A DNA stretch of 64,000 bases from Streptomyces sulfonofaciens (GCF_014656295.1 NZ_BNCD01000008.1:62001-126000); one strand, 5' to 3'; shown: positions 51,573-60,978, counted from the first letter of the stretch. The notes: generated from the sequence alone by a model not told the origin. Translations and numbers: made by a program.

Positions 51573-52991
51573 TCACGCCCCCTGACGTGCCGTCAGGTCG
51601 TACGGGCGCGGGAAGGGCGCCGGTGCGTAGCGGATGTAGGCGGTCTCCGTCACGGCGCCGTGTTCACGGGCCGAGGCGTTCATACCGTGTGCGCTGGTGT
51701 CGCCCCAGTGCCCGGTGGCGACGCGCTCGTCGAGGGTGCGCACCGCCGTCAGGGCCTCGTCCTGCGTGAAGTTACAGTGCCCCGCCCGCTCCACGTACGT
51801 CTGGCGGAGCAGTGCCGAGGTGCCCGCCGCACGGGCGGTGTCCCGGTAGGCGTGCTCGTTCTGCACGGGGACCAGTCCGTCGTACACGGTGTGGACGTTC
51901 AACTGGGGCCTGGTCAGCGCGCCGGAGAAGGAGGCGGTCCTCGCCATGAAGTCCACGGCCGCGTCCTCGGCGTTCAGACGGGGTGCGGCGCCCAGCGCCG
52001 ACAGGTCCTCGGCGAGCGTGAGCCCGGCCGACCTGTACAGTCCCTCCGCCTCGTCCCGGTACGGCGAACGGGCCAGCATGGCCGCGTAGTCGACGCCCGA
52101 GTTCCAGGACACGGAGCCACCGGCGTGCGATTCCGCGTCCTGGCGCCACCGGGTGGTGGAGGGGATGAGCGTCTCGGAGACGACCGCGTACTGGTTCGCC
52201 TCGGTGGTCGCCCAGTCGCGCCGGCCCGGCCGCTGCTGGTCGGTCGCGTTGTAGCCGGCGACGCCGGCGAGCGCGGCCGCCAGGGCGATGCGCGCGCGGC
52301 CCGCCGGCGTCCTCTGCGCCCGCTCGGCCTCGGCGGTGAGCGCGTCGGCCGAGGCGTCGGCCTCGGCGCGGTCCCGGAACCCGGTGAGCCGGATGCCGCT
52401 GTCCGGCGCCAGCAGGGTGCGCAGGACGAACGACAGGTCGAGCTGGTTGTTCCAGCGCGCGACGCCGCCCGCTTCCGTGCCGCACATGGCCAGCGAGCCG
52501 TCGATCCGGTCGCCGTACTCCTCGGCGAGTCTGGTGGTGATCATGCCGCCGAGCGATTCTCCCCAGGCGAGGGCCCGTTCGGCGGGGCCGAAGACCTCCC
52601 CGAACTTCTCCAGTGTGGCGACCTGGTCGTCGACCGCCGTGTCGACCACCCACCCCGGCGACACGTAGGACGAGCCGATCAGGGCGTACCCCTCGTCGAG
52701 CAGTTGCTGTCGGGTGTCCCCCCACCCGGGTGCGTTCTTCGCCGGGTTGGGCTGGTCGTGGCCGGGCTCCACGGCGACCAGGCCGTGGCTGTAGAGGAGC
52801 ACCGTGCCGTTCCAGTGGGCGGGGACGTCCATGAGGTAGGTGGCGCCGTCCGGGAGGGTGCCGGTCACCTGGCGCGCGGCGGCCGTGTCCGCCGGGGCCG
52901 GCTGGGTGCCGCCCGTGGCGAGGGCCAGGAGGATCCCGGCTCCGAGGAGGGCGGAAAGGGCTGGACGGTGGCTGCGTCGTAATCCGGTCAT
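51573..52991 (-). CDS. Secreted alpha/beta hydrolase
   Basis: 472 residues. Signal peptide RRSHRPALSALLGAGILLAL then GTQPAPAD. Oxyanion region TVLLYSHGLV, nucleophile elbow ALAWGESLGGMITTRLAEEY (GxSxG), ending with VHTVYDGLVPVQNEHAYRDT (Asp region) and YVERAGHCNFTQDEALTAV (His). The long insertion between (about 185-330) is typical of secreted actinobacterial hydrolases of this type. GGAGG precedes the ATG. It converges with the SGNH gene. Could be an esterase acting on plant material; unproven. Confidence 0.87.
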   Translation of the reverse strand: MTGLRRSHRPALSALLGAGILLALATGGTQPAPADTAAARQVTGTLPDGATYLMDVPAHWNGTVLLYSHGLVAVEPGHDQPNPAKNAPGWGDTRQQLLDEGYALIGSSYVSPGWVVDTAVDDQVATLEKFGEVFGPAERALAWGESLGGMITTRLAEEYGDRIDGSLAMCGTEAGGVARWNNQLDLSFVLRTLLAPDSGIRLTGFRDRAEADASADALTAEAERAQRTPAGRARIALAAALAGVAGYNATDQQRPGRRDWATTEANQYAVVSETLIPSTTRWRQDAESHAGGSVSWNSGVDYAAMLARSPYRDEAEGLYRSAGLTLAEDLSALGAAPRLNAEDAAVDFMARTASFSGALTRPQLNVHTVYDGLVPVQNEHAYRDTARAAGTSALLRQTYVERAGHCNFTQDEALTAVRTLDERVATGHWGDTSAHGMNASAREHGAVTETAYIRYAPAPFPRPYDLTARQGA

Positions 52992-53468
52992 CGGGGCCTC
53001 CGCATCGCGTGTGCACGGATGGAGATCAGTGCCCGAAGGGGAAGAGGGCCGTGATGTGGCTCACTTTTCCCCTAACCGGACTCTTGGGCTTGTGAACGGA
53101 TGTGTGAGGATGCGGCGCGCATAACGAGACAGAGGCGCATGAGAAGCGCAGTGACGGTCATGCCCCCTTGTGAGCGCCCTCTTCACTCAGGCACCGCACG
53201 GCCCCCGCGTGAGGGTCCGGGGGAAGCCGAATATGGCCGGTGGAGGACCGCGTCCGCGGCGGTTCGGGGGCTGTTCGCGTGGCGGGGTGCGGGCAGACTC
53301 CGGGTGGGTCCGGCCCGGGTGCTGGGCAGACTTCGCCCGGGTTCGGCCCGGTTTCGGATCGGCCCGGTCACGATTCGGCCTCCGGCCTGCACCCCGGCGC
53401 ACCGGCGTGGAGCACGGCAGGCCATAGTGCCTCGCACCACACGGTTTGTCGGTTCATCAGGAGTGAAT
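52992..53468. other. Gene-free stretch
   Basis: The region near 53060-53130 (CACTTTTCCCC, ATAACGAGAC) is lower in GC and likely holds the hydrolase promoter. 53280-53390 has GGGCAGACT-x-CGGGTGGGTCCGGCCCGG-type imperfect repeats. No coding evidence except the DUF1304 start at the end. Confidence 0.5.
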
Positions 53469-53855
53469 GTGCTGGTCGTCGCCCTTGTCTTCGCGATACT
53501 CGCCGCTTTGACACACGTCTACATCTTCGTGCTGGAGTCCCTCCTGTGGACCGCGCCGAAGACCAGGGCGGTCTTCGGCACCTCGGAGGACGAGGCACGG
53601 GCCACCCGGCAGCTCGCGTTCAACCAGGGCTTCTACAACCTCTTCCTGGCCGTGCTGGTCGCACTCGGCGCGGTGGTCGCGCTCGCCGCCGACGACACCG
53701 TGGGCAGGACGCTCGTCGTCGCGGGCACCTCCTGCATGGTGCTCGCCGGCCTGGTCCTCGTCCTGAGCGACCGCACCAAACTCCGCTCCGCCCTGGTCCA
53801 GCTCGTCACCCCGGCCGTCGCCCTCGTGGCGCTCGGCGTCGATGCCCTGCACTGA
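53469..53855 (+). CDS. DUF1304-family membrane protein
   Basis: 128 residues, four helices. VLVVALVFAILAALTHVYIF, VLESLLWTAPKTRAVFGTSE (the family E-x-x-x-W...F-G signature), ATRQLAFNQGFYNLFLAVLV (N-Q-G-x-Y-N), and a Gly/Ala helix pair at the end. GTG at 53469 has AGGAG five bases upstream; a GTG at 53463 overlaps that ribosome site. Role unknown. Alone between gene-free DNA and an exporter. Repeats of CGGATGCTCGGCCG follow (53876-53940). Confidence 0.85.
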   Translation: MLVVALVFAILAALTHVYIFVLESLLWTAPKTRAVFGTSEDEARATRQLAFNQGFYNLFLAVLVALGAVVALAADDTVGRTLVVAGTSCMVLAGLVLVLSDRTKLRSALVQLVTPAVALVALGVDALH

Positions 53856-54059
53856 GCGGACGCCCTGCACTGAGCGGATGCTCGGCCGCGACCGGATGCT
53901 CGGCCGAGCCCGGACGGTCGGCAGCGCCCGGATGCTCCGCCGCGCCCGGACATGTGGTCGCGCCCGCGCGCGTGGTCGCGCGGTCCGGCCGCCGCCTGCC
54001 GTCCTCCGCCGCCTCTCGGCCGAGGGTCTGCGGCTGTTCGGTCCACGGCTCGCGGCCGC

Positions 54060-55550
54060 TCAGCCCGTGGCCCGCGGCCGTGCCGTCGCGGGCCCGTCCG
54101 TGCCCGTGTCCGAGGCGTCCCGTTCCGCCGGGGCCGGCGCGGAGGCCGAGTACGCCGCCGTGCCACCCGCCGTGCCACCCGCCGTACGGCTGCGCGCGAG
54201 CGGCACGCAGAGCAGCAGCGCCACCACCGCGGCGCCGCCGCAGGTGGCGAAGGCCGCGAGGTAGGAGCCGAGCGCCGGAAGTCCGGCGGGGGTGGTGAAA
54301 CTCGCGAAGTAGACGCCGACGACCGCGCTGCCCAGCGACTGGCCCACCGCGTACATCACGACAGAGAGGCCGAGCGCGATACCGGACTCCTCCGCCGGCA
54401 CCACGCTGAGCACGAGCAGTTGCGTGGCCGCCAGCGCGATGGCCAGCCCCATCGAGTCGGGTGCGAGGGAGACGAGTTCGGCGAGGGGCGTGGAGTGGCC
54501 GACGGCGTAGCCGGCGAATCCCACGATGATGAGGCAGAAGGAGATGGCCGCGGTCATCACGAGACCCCGCTGCCGCCCCCACCGCAGCACCAGGGTGCCG
54601 AGTGCAGGCCCCACCGCCTGCGGGACCGCGAACCAGGCGGTGGCGTGGCCGCTCCAGCCGAAGCCGAAGCCGGCCTGGAGGGGGGTCTGGGCGAGCCGGG
54701 TCACCGCGGAGAGCGAGCCGTAGATCCCGAAGGCCACCAGGAAGGTCATGGCGTACGGGATTCCGATGTGCGGCTGCACCAGGTAGCCCACCTTGATCAG
54801 CGGCACCTGCGCGGTGCGCTCGCGCAGCCACCACAGGCCGAACAGCACCGCGCCGCCCACCAGCAGCGACACGACCCCCGCCGAGCCCCAGCCCCAGGCC
54901 GAGCCCTCGCTCAGCCCGAGCAGCACCGCGACGAGCGCCAGGGTCAGCAGGCCGGCACCGGGGAGGTCGAGGCCGCCGGTGGCGCGCCGCGGTGAGTCGT
55001 GTACCAGCAGGGCGGTCGCCACCAGGCCGATGAGTGCGGCAACGGCACTGATGGCGAAGTACAGGTGCCAGGACCTGCCGACGAAGGAGCCGAGCAGCAG
55101 TCCGGCCGCGATGCCGAGACCGGTGCACACATGGATGGAGCTGATGGTGCCGTGCGCCCGCTTCGGCTCCAGGGTGTCGTTGGCGATGGCCACGGGCAGC
55201 GCGAGCATGGGGAGTTGGGCGCCGATCAGGACCCGGCCGAGCAGCACCAGCGGCAGGGTGGTCGCGAAGGTGTCGATGACGCAGCCGACCACGACCAGGC
55301 TCATGGCCAGCAGGATGACGGGCCGCTTGCCGATGAGGTCGCCGAGCCGGGTGAGCACGGCGAGGAAGACCGCACCCGACAGCAGTCCGGAGGTGAGGAT
55401 CCAGGACGTGCCGGCGGGCGAGGCGCCCAGCTCGGCACCGATCTCGGGCAGCAGGGGCAACAGGCCGACCTGCACCATCTGGAGGGCGAAGCCCAGGTAG
55501 GTCAGGGCCATGATGGCCGCGCGGCCGTTGCGGGGAGGACGGGAGGTCAC
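54060..55550 (-). CDS. MFS exporter, DHA2 (14-helix) family
   Basis: 496 residues. GFALQMVQVGLLPLLPEIGA, LTRLGDLIGKRPVILLAMSL (motif A), GLGIAAGLLLGSFVGRSW (motif C), and 14 hydrophobic segments. The C-terminal tail has GGTAGGTAAYSASAPAPAE. GTG at 55550 or TTG at 55559 are possible starts; no strong ribosome site. Divergent from a PadR regulator with a shared palindrome, so most likely an inducible efflux pump. Confidence 0.88.
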   Translation of the reverse strand: MTSRPPRNGRAAIMALTYLGFALQMVQVGLLPLLPEIGAELGASPAGTSWILTSGLLSGAVFLAVLTRLGDLIGKRPVILLAMSLVVVGCVIDTFATTLPLVLLGRVLIGAQLPMLALPVAIANDTLEPKRAHGTISSIHVCTGLGIAAGLLLGSFVGRSWHLYFAISAVAALIGLVATALLVHDSPRRATGGLDLPGAGLLTLALVAVLLGLSEGSAWGWGSAGVVSLLVGGAVLFGLWWLRERTAQVPLIKVGYLVQPHIGIPYAMTFLVAFGIYGSLSAVTRLAQTPLQAGFGFGWSGHATAWFAVPQAVGPALGTLVLRWGRQRGLVMTAAISFCLIIVGFAGYAVGHSTPLAELVSLAPDSMGLAIALAATQLLVLSVVPAEESGIALGLSVVMYAVGQSLGSAVVGVYFASFTTPAGLPALGSYLAAFATCGGAAVVALLLCVPLARSRTAGGTAGGTAAYSASAPAPAERDASDTGTDGPATARPRATG

Positions 55551-55611
55551 ACGCGTCAACCGATCGGACGAGGAGGGAGTACGGCGCGCGGTACGCTAGG
55601 CCGACCCAGAA

Positions 55612-55647
55612 ATGTATGTCAATGGTTACGTAACTGCTTACACACAT
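55612..55647. promoter_or_regulatory. PadR-type operator
   Basis: Core GTTACGTAAC (55625-55634, perfect) inside a larger dyad with outer ATGT/ACAT and TGT/ACA half-sites, the ATGT-N-ACAT style of PadR regulators. Between the exporter and PadR starts, in AT-richer DNA. Confidence 0.65.
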
Positions 55648-55820
55648 AGGCCGGGTGCGCGCTGACGGAGGACGGCGTGGGCGCGCCTGCGCAGGCGCTG
55701 CGGGAATCCGGTTGCGGGCGGGCCGACGCGCCACCGGCGGCGACCGGCAGGCGGCGGGCCGACGCGCGACCCGGCGGCACGTCAGATGAGCACGCCGAAC
55801 GAGAGACGAGAGGGGATCCG

Positions 55821-56435
55821 GTGTCCCTGTCCCACGCCCTGCTCGCCCTGCTCGACGCGGGTGAGATGACGGGATACGAACTGGCCAAGCAGTTCGACCA
55901 GTCCGCCGACCGGGTCTGGCATGCGACGCACCCGCAGATCTACACGGAGCTGCGCCGCCTGGAGAGCGCGGGCCTGGTCACCGCCCGCGAGCTGCCGCGC
56001 GGCCCGAAGGCCAAGGCGGTGAAGCGGGCGTACGCCCTGACCGAGGCGGGAAGTGCCGAACTCCTGCGCTGGGTGGCGGAGATCGAGCCGCCCCAGCGTG
56101 TCAGGGACGTGGCCTGTCTGAAGGCCACGTACTTCGAGTACGCCGACCCCGGCACCGTACGCCGCCAGTTCGAGTCGCACCGCGACCACTTCCGGGAGCA
56201 GCAGCAGCGCTGGGAGCGGCACGTGGAGCAACTGCGCACGCGCCGGACGGAGCTGCTGAGCCGCCGTCTGGCCGTCGCTCCGCAGGAGGACCACGAGACG
56301 ATCGTGGCCTACAAGGTGCACGCGTACCAGGGCCTCGTCGAGCGCGCCCGTACCGAGGTCGCCTGGGCGGAGCGCGGACTGGCGCTGGTCGATGAACTGG
56401 AGGCGCAGCGGCGGTCCCGCCGGGCGCCTCGCTAG
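55821..56435 (+). CDS. PadR-family transcriptional regulator
   Basis: 204 residues. LSHALLALLDAGEMTGYELA is the PadR start, then THPQIYTELRRLESAGLVTA with the winged helix, and AKAVKRAYALTEAGSAELLR. The C-terminal half is a helical dimerisation region with repeated Glu/Arg (EQQQRWERHVEQLRTRR). GTG at 55821 with GAGAGGGGATCCG upstream; the longer frame lacks a ribosome site. Probably represses the divergent exporter. The 270-bp upstream holds the operator and promoter. Confidence 0.9.
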   Translation: MSLSHALLALLDAGEMTGYELAKQFDQSADRVWHATHPQIYTELRRLESAGLVTARELPRGPKAKAVKRAYALTEAGSAELLRWVAEIEPPQRVRDVACLKATYFEYADPGTVRRQFESHRDHFREQQQRWERHVEQLRTRRTELLSRRLAVAPQEDHETIVAYKVHAYQGLVERARTEVAWAERGLALVDELEAQRRSRRAPR

Positions 56436-56636
56436 CCCGCGTCGCCCAGGTGGCCAGGTGACCCGGTCGCCCGGTCGCCCACGCCCGCCTCGCTCCGGGC
56501 GGCGCCGTCGGCCGAGGTGGTGCCCTGACTCACTCCCGGCCGCGCCGGGCGGCGGCACCGGGCCCTGGGACATCACCGGCACCGGCCCCGATCGGACGGT
56601 GCGGGGCGTACTCACCTCGCACACCGTGCACTGACC

Positions 56637-56684
56637 GCCGCCGCGCGGCGCCGGATCCGCCTGGCTCCGGATCCGCGCGGCGGC
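56637..56684. terminator. Bidirectional hairpin between PadR and xylanase
   Basis: 12-bp arms GCCGCCGCGCGG (56637-56648) and its complement (56673-56684), with an inner GGATCC pair. Convergent genes on both sides. 56436-56630 is GC-rich with no gene. Confidence 0.65.
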
Positions 56685-56734
56685 CGGTCCGCGCGGCGGC
56701 CACGGGCCGTCGCGCCACCCCCCCCAGTGCGGTG

Positions 56735-57418
56735 TCAGCTCACGGAGAGGTTGGAGTTTCCGCTGCTCTGGTATCCCTCGGTGGCGAGGATCATGTAGTA
56801 GCTGAAGCTGCCCAGGCTCATCCCGGCGCGGGACCAGGCGTCGAAGTGGTTGCCCGTGGTGATGGAGCCGCCCGTCCGCTTCGACTGCCGGACGCTCCAG
56901 AACTGCGGGAAGGTGCGCGTGCCTTCGACGGAGGGGGCGTTGTACCGCATCGTCTGGTAGATGTCGTACGTACCGCCGTCGCTGGAGACCGTGCCCTTGT
57001 ACGTTCCGGTGGGCCGGAAGGTGCCCCAGTTGTCGACGATGTAGTACTCCACGAGCGGGTTGGAGGTCCACCCGTACAGGGCCAGGTAGGCGTTGCCCGA
57101 CGGGTTGAAGCTGCCCGAGTAGTTCACGGTCCTGCGCCCGCCGTTGCCCCAGCCCTTGCCGGCGACGAAGTTCCCGACGTTGCTCCACTGGGTGCTGTAG
57201 CTGCCACCGGACTTCAGGGTCATGGAGACCGACCCGCCGCCATCGGTCCAGAACGAGTAGTAGTAGCCGTTGTTCGTGCCGGTCTGGTTCGTGTTGATGG
57301 TCGTGTCGGCGTGGGCGGTTCCCGGCAGCAGCACCGTGGAGGTCACCAGGGCCGCGGCGCCGGCGCCGATGAAACCCCTGCGACTGATCGGACGGGCGGG
57401 GGTGTCGTTCTCGTACAT
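56735..57418 (-). CDS. Secreted GH11 endo-1,4-beta-xylanase
   Basis: 227 residues. Twin-arginine leader [20 protein letters not shown] ending LPGTAHAD. Mature: [48 protein letters not shown] with nucleophile Glu-124, then [14 protein letters not shown] and [14 protein letters not shown] with acid/base Glu-214. The 90-residue spacing of the two Glu matches GH11. No binding module. GAGGAGGAAGC precedes the ATG at 57418. Probably the sole xylan-specific enzyme in the window. Confidence 0.96.
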   Translation of the reverse strand: MYENDTPARPISRRGFIGAGAAALVTSTVLLPGTAHADTTINTNQTGTNNGYYYSFWTDGGGSVSMTLKSGGSYSTQWSNVGNFVAGKGWGNGGRRTVNYSGSFNPSGNAYLALYGWTSNPLVEYYIVDNWGTFRPTGTYKGTVSSDGGTYDIYQTMRYNAPSVEGTRTFPQFWSVRQSKRTGGSITTGNHFDAWSRAGMSLGSFSYYMILATEGYQSSGNSNLSVS

Positions 57419-57800
57419 GCTTCCTCCTCGTGAAGGCTGGCCGGAGGCCAGGCAGCGTGATACGACCCGGCGGAACTGCCGGAGAACAAGGTGGCGCTGA
57501 CCGCGCGTCGGCGTCCTGCGACGCAGCGGGGACGAGCCGGTCGTCGTGCGGTCGACGGGTGGAGACCAGGACGCGGCTCGTGGCCTGGCTCGACAGTGGT
57601 TGGGCTCCCGTCGATGCCGACAGTGTTGGTCCGGCTCCATGGGGTTGTCAACGGTTCCCGCAAGGATTGCGAGAGTGATATTCCGGTTCGGAATTCCTTC
57701 GTAATGCATTGACCCAGGTCACCGGCCTTCGCCTGCCGTTCAGCCTCGAGGGCGAGCGGTTTGGCCCCCGGATATGGGGAGAGATCGGAGCCAACGTTGT

Positions 57801-57811
57801 CGAAAGTTTCG
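57801..57811. promoter_or_regulatory. CGAAAGTTTCG palindrome
   Basis: A perfect 5-1-5 palindrome of the GAAA-N-TTTC type that recurs upstream of xylanase and other hydrolase genes in Streptomyces. It lies 383 bp from the xylanase start and 250 bp from the TetR start, so assignment to the xylanase is tentative. 57419-57800 otherwise holds only the xylanase promoter (TTGACA on the minus strand near 57645). Confidence 0.45.
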
Positions 57812-57834
57812 TATGCGTTCCCGATCAAGTTGCG

Positions 57835-57900
57835 GGCGAGGGGCGGGGGTGGGTGCGGGGTGGGGCGAGGGGCGGGGCGGAACCAGGGAAGGTGGGGGTG
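57835..57900. repeat. G-rich, quadruplex-prone tract
   Basis: Plus strand has at least six runs of three to five G with short spacers (GGGGCGGGGGTGGGTGCGG and on). Lies between the CGAAAGTTTCG palindrome and the TetR operators. No coding signal. Confidence 0.6.
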
Positions 57901-58010
57901 TGGACGCGGTGTCCCGGCCCCGCTCTCCAGCGAAGTGCCGGGATGGCGGGTTGCCGGGGCTCCGCGCTGCCGCCGGGCCGCCTCCGGTTCCGGCTGAAGG
58001 GGACGACAGG

Positions 58011-58054
58011 TAGACGACCGGTCTGTACCGTGAATAGTCGACCGGTCGTAGACT
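58011..58054 (+). promoter_or_regulatory. Twin operators and leaderless promoter of the TetR gene
   Basis: Direct repeats TAG[A/T]CGACCGGTC at 58011-58023 and 58035-58047, each with the palindromic core GACCGGTC, centres 24 bp apart. The second overlaps the -10 TAGACT (58049-58054), which lies seven bases before the ATG. Binding to both would shut off the gene. Confidence 0.7.
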
Positions 58055-58061
58055 GCACGGC

Positions 58062-58685
58062 ATGGGACGCACCAGTGACGGCAAGGAGAGGATCCTCGCG
58101 GCCGCACAGCGGCTGATCGAGCTGCGCGGTTACTCGGCCCTGGGAGTGGCCGAGATCTGCAAGGCCGCCGGTGTGCCGAAGGGGAGCTTCTACTACTTCT
58201 TCGATTCGAAGGAGACCCTGGCCCTTGCCGTCCTCGACGAGGAGTGGCACGCACAGCACCGCACCTGGGACGCGATCCTGGGCGGCGGCGACGGGCCCCT
58301 CCAGCGTCTGCGCCGGCTCTTCGAGGCGACCGAAGCCGCCCAGCGTGCCGGACAGCACTCCTGCGGCACCGTCGCCGGGTGCCTGTTCGGCAACCTCACG
58401 CTGGAGCTGAGCAACCGGACGGAGCTGATCCGCACCCGCCTGCAGGAGATCTTCGACGCTCAGGTGGCCATGGTCGAAGGGGTCGTGGACGAGGCGTGCG
58501 ATCGCGGCGACGCCACCGTGGCCGACAGCAACGAGGCGGCGCGTGCCGTGGTCGCCCAGCTCGAAGGCCAGCTCCTCTTCGCGAAGCTGTACAACGACAC
58601 CAGCCGTCTCGAAGCCATGTGGTCGAACTGCCTCGCGCTGCTCGGCGCCCGCGGGCCACGGCGGATCGCCGCCACCTCCTCCTAG
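58062..58685 (+). CDS. TetR/AcrR-family transcriptional regulator
   Basis: 207 residues. KERILAAAQRLIELRGYSAL, GVAEICKAAGVPKGSFYYFF, DSKETLALAVLDEEW: a standard TetR DNA-binding domain with the SFYYFFDSK recognition helix. The ligand domain is helical with two Cys in HSCGTVAGCLFGN that could sense redox or metals; this type is often seen in regulators of oxidoreductases (AcuR/NemR-like). Leaderless start after TAGACT-N7. No divergent partner is obvious; it may control distant genes. Confidence 0.9.
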   Translation: MGRTSDGKERILAAAQRLIELRGYSALGVAEICKAAGVPKGSFYYFFDSKETLALAVLDEEWHAQHRTWDAILGGGDGPLQRLRRLFEATEAAQRAGQHSCGTVAGCLFGNLTLELSNRTELIRTRLQEIFDAQVAMVEGVVDEACDRGDATVADSNEAARAVVAQLEGQLLFAKLYNDTSRLEAMWSNCLALLGARGPRRIAATSS

Positions 58686-59037
58686 TACTGCGAACACCGT
58701 TGCCGTGCCGGCCCCGCTGCCCACGACGGCCTCGCGCGCGTGGCCGTGCCGTGCGGACGCCGCGCGCGTGGCCGTGCTTCGGCCCGACCGGCTCCCCGAG
58801 CGGTCTCGACCGCGGACGCCGCGCGCCGTGCCGTGCAGACGCTCACGCCGAGCGCCGACCGGACCGCGGATGTCTGGTACAGACTTTTACGGAAACAGTG
58901 TCGCCGCTGGTCAGCGGGGGTGCAGCGGCGCCCGCCAGGCAGTCGTCCTCTTGACGCTGTGTTCCGGGGGCAGTTCACTCTCGCCGCGGCCCCACGGCCG
59001 CCCCTCCCACTACCGGGTACGAGAAGGGCAGCACCCC
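58686..59037. other. Gene-free stretch before the GH30 gene
   Basis: 58730-58860 contains near-duplicate GTGCCGTGCGGACGCCGCG blocks. GTCTG-GTA-CAGAC at 58872-58884 is a perfect small palindrome and TTTTACGGAAACAG follows, the most operator-like part. TTGACG at about 58952 may be the -35 of the GH30 gene. No ORF. Confidence 0.5.
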
Positions 59038-60918
59038 ATGGGTAGATCGAGTGGCCTCTTGCGCCGCTGCGCGAGATCCGCGCTGGTCGGTGTTCTCGGT
59101 GTCGCGGGCCTGACCCCGCTGGCCGCGGGCACCGCGCAGGCCGCGGGCGAACAAGTGCACATCGCCCTGACCACCACGGACGACGCGGGCGGACGGCACG
59201 TCACCCGTGGCCTCCAGGACCAGGCCCCCATCGCCTTCCAGGCCGGCAGCGGCGGTGGCGGGACGACCGTCAACGTCGACGAGAACACCAAGTACCAGGA
59301 GTTCAGCGGCGCCGGCGCGTCGTTCACGGACACCGCGGCGTGGCTGATGAACAGCAGCGGGGCGCTGTCCCAGGCCACCCGCACCGACGTCATGAACAAG
59401 CTGTTCTCACCCACCTCCGGCATCGGCGTGAGCTTTCTGCGCAACCCGATGGGCACCTCCGACCTGGCCCGGAACGACTACAGCTTCGACGACGTGCCGG
59501 CCGGCCAGACCGATCCCGGCCTCGCGAAGTTCAGCATCGCCCACGACCAGGCCGACGTACTGCCGCTGACCAGGCAGGCCAAGCAGCTCAACCCGGCCCT
59601 CAAGGTGATGGCGTCGCCGTGGACCGCGCCGCCGTGGATGAAGGACAACGACAGCTACGACCAGGGCTGGCTGGAGTCCCAGTACTACGGCGCCTACGCC
59701 CAGTACTTCGTGAAGTACATCCAGGCGTACCAGAGCGCCGGAGTGCCCATCGACTACGTCTCGGAGCAGAACGAGCCGACCTGCTGCTCCGGCTACCCGT
59801 CCATGCAGTGGAACGGCTCGGGCCTCGCCTACTTCGCCAAGAACAACCTGCTGCCGGCCCTGCACAGCGCGAACCTGAAGACCAAGGTCCTCGCCCTGGA
59901 CTGGAACCCCGACTCGTACGCGGGATACGCGCAGCCGACCGTGGACGACGCCGCGATCCGCAGCGACCCGAACTTCGGCGGTATCGCCTACCACGGCTAC
60001 ACCGGCCACATCGACACGCAGACGACGGTCCACAACCAGTACCCGGACATCCCGGCCTTCGACACGGAGCACTCCGGAGGCACCTGGATCGCGGACCAGC
60101 AGAAGGAGGACATGACCAACCTGGTCGACTACTTCCGCAACTGGGGCCAGAGCTGGGTCAAGTGGAGTCTCGCCGTCGACCAGAACATGGGTCCACACAA
60201 CGGTGGCTGCGGCACCTGCACCGGCCTGATCACCGTGCACAACGGCGACAGCCGCAGCGGCCAGGTGGACTACACCGTCGAGTACTACACCATGGGCCAC
60301 GTCACCAAGTTCGTGCGGCCGGGGGCCCGGCGCATCGCCTCGACCGCCTCCAGCGCCCTGCCGAACGTGGCGTGGCTAAACCCCGACGGGAGCAAGGCCC
60401 TCATCGCCTACAACCCGTCCGCATCGCCGCAGCAGCTCAAGGTCGTCTGGGGCGGCCAGTCGTTCGGCTACTCGCTGCCGGGCAAGACCTCCGCGACGTT
60501 CACCTGGGCGGGCACCCAGAGCGGTGGCTCCGACACGACGGGCACCCTGACGGGTCTCGGCGGCAAGTGCCTCGACGCCGCCGGCGGCTCGACGGCCAAC
60601 GGAACGGCCGCCCAGATCTACACCTGCAACGGTTCGACGGCCCAGCAGTGGACCCTGAAGGCCGACGGTTCGGTACAGGCGCTCGGCAAGTGCCTGGACG
60701 TCGCCGCGGCCTCGACCGCGGACGGGGCAAAGGTCCAGATGTACGACTGCAATGGCACGGGCGCCCAGCAGTGGCGTCTGGAGCCGGCCGGTGACCTGGT
60801 CAACGCCGGGGCCGACAAGTGTCTGGACGTGACGGGCATGTCGTCGGCCGACGGGACGAAGGTCCAGCTCTGGACCTGCACGGGCACGGCCAACCAGAAG
60901 TGGCAACTGCACACCTGA
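59038..60918 (+). CDS. Secreted GH30 glycosidase with ricin-type CBM13 (beta-1,6-galactanase-like)
   Basis: 626 residues. Signal peptide SALVGVLGVAGLTPLAAGTA then AQAAGEQ. Catalytic region (about 75-490): YQEFSGAGASFTDTAAWLM, LRNPMGTSDLARNDYSFDD, MASPWTAPPWMKDNDSYDQG, acid/base Glu-246 in SEQNEP, nucleophile Glu-344 in FDTEHSGGTW. A trefoil module (about 503-626) has three QxW repeats (AQQWTL, AQQWRL, NQKWQL) and GKCLD motifs. The layout matches Streptomyces endo-beta-1,6-galactanases of GH30 that attack type II arabinogalactan side chains; glucosylceramidase-type activity is the alternative. ATG at 59038 with GAGAAGGG. Confidence 0.93.
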   Translation: MGRSSGLLRRCARSALVGVLGVAGLTPLAAGTAQAAGEQVHIALTTTDDAGGRHVTRGLQDQAPIAFQAGSGGGGTTVNVDENTKYQEFSGAGASFTDTAAWLMNSSGALSQATRTDVMNKLFSPTSGIGVSFLRNPMGTSDLARNDYSFDDVPAGQTDPGLAKFSIAHDQADVLPLTRQAKQLNPALKVMASPWTAPPWMKDNDSYDQGWLESQYYGAYAQYFVKYIQAYQSAGVPIDYVSEQNEPTCCSGYPSMQWNGSGLAYFAKNNLLPALHSANLKTKVLALDWNPDSYAGYAQPTVDDAAIRSDPNFGGIAYHGYTGHIDTQTTVHNQYPDIPAFDTEHSGGTWIADQQKEDMTNLVDYFRNWGQSWVKWSLAVDQNMGPHNGGCGTCTGLITVHNGDSRSGQVDYTVEYYTMGHVTKFVRPGARRIASTASSALPNVAWLNPDGSKALIAYNPSASPQQLKVVWGGQSFGYSLPGKTSATFTWAGTQSGGSDTTGTLTGLGGKCLDAAGGSTANGTAAQIYTCNGSTAQQWTLKADGSVQALGKCLDVAAASTADGAKVQMYDCNGTGAQQWRLEPAGDLVNAGADKCLDVTGMSSADGTKVQLWTCTGTANQKWQLHT

Positions 60919-60930
60919 GTCAGGAGCAGG

Positions 60931-60978
60931 CCGGGGCCCCGTCCGACCGGCGTCCGCGAGGCCGGACGGGCGCCCCGG
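60931..60978 (+). terminator. Hairpin after the GH30 gene
   Basis: CCGGGGC and CCCGTCCG pair with CGGACGGG and GCCCCGG with one bulged base, a 15-bp interrupted stem starting 13 bases past the stop. Confidence 0.65.

Noticed and set aside
57709-58116. 135-codon plus-strand ORF
   Set aside because: Runs through the G-rich tract and the TetR operators, has no ribosome binding site, and overlaps the TetR start.
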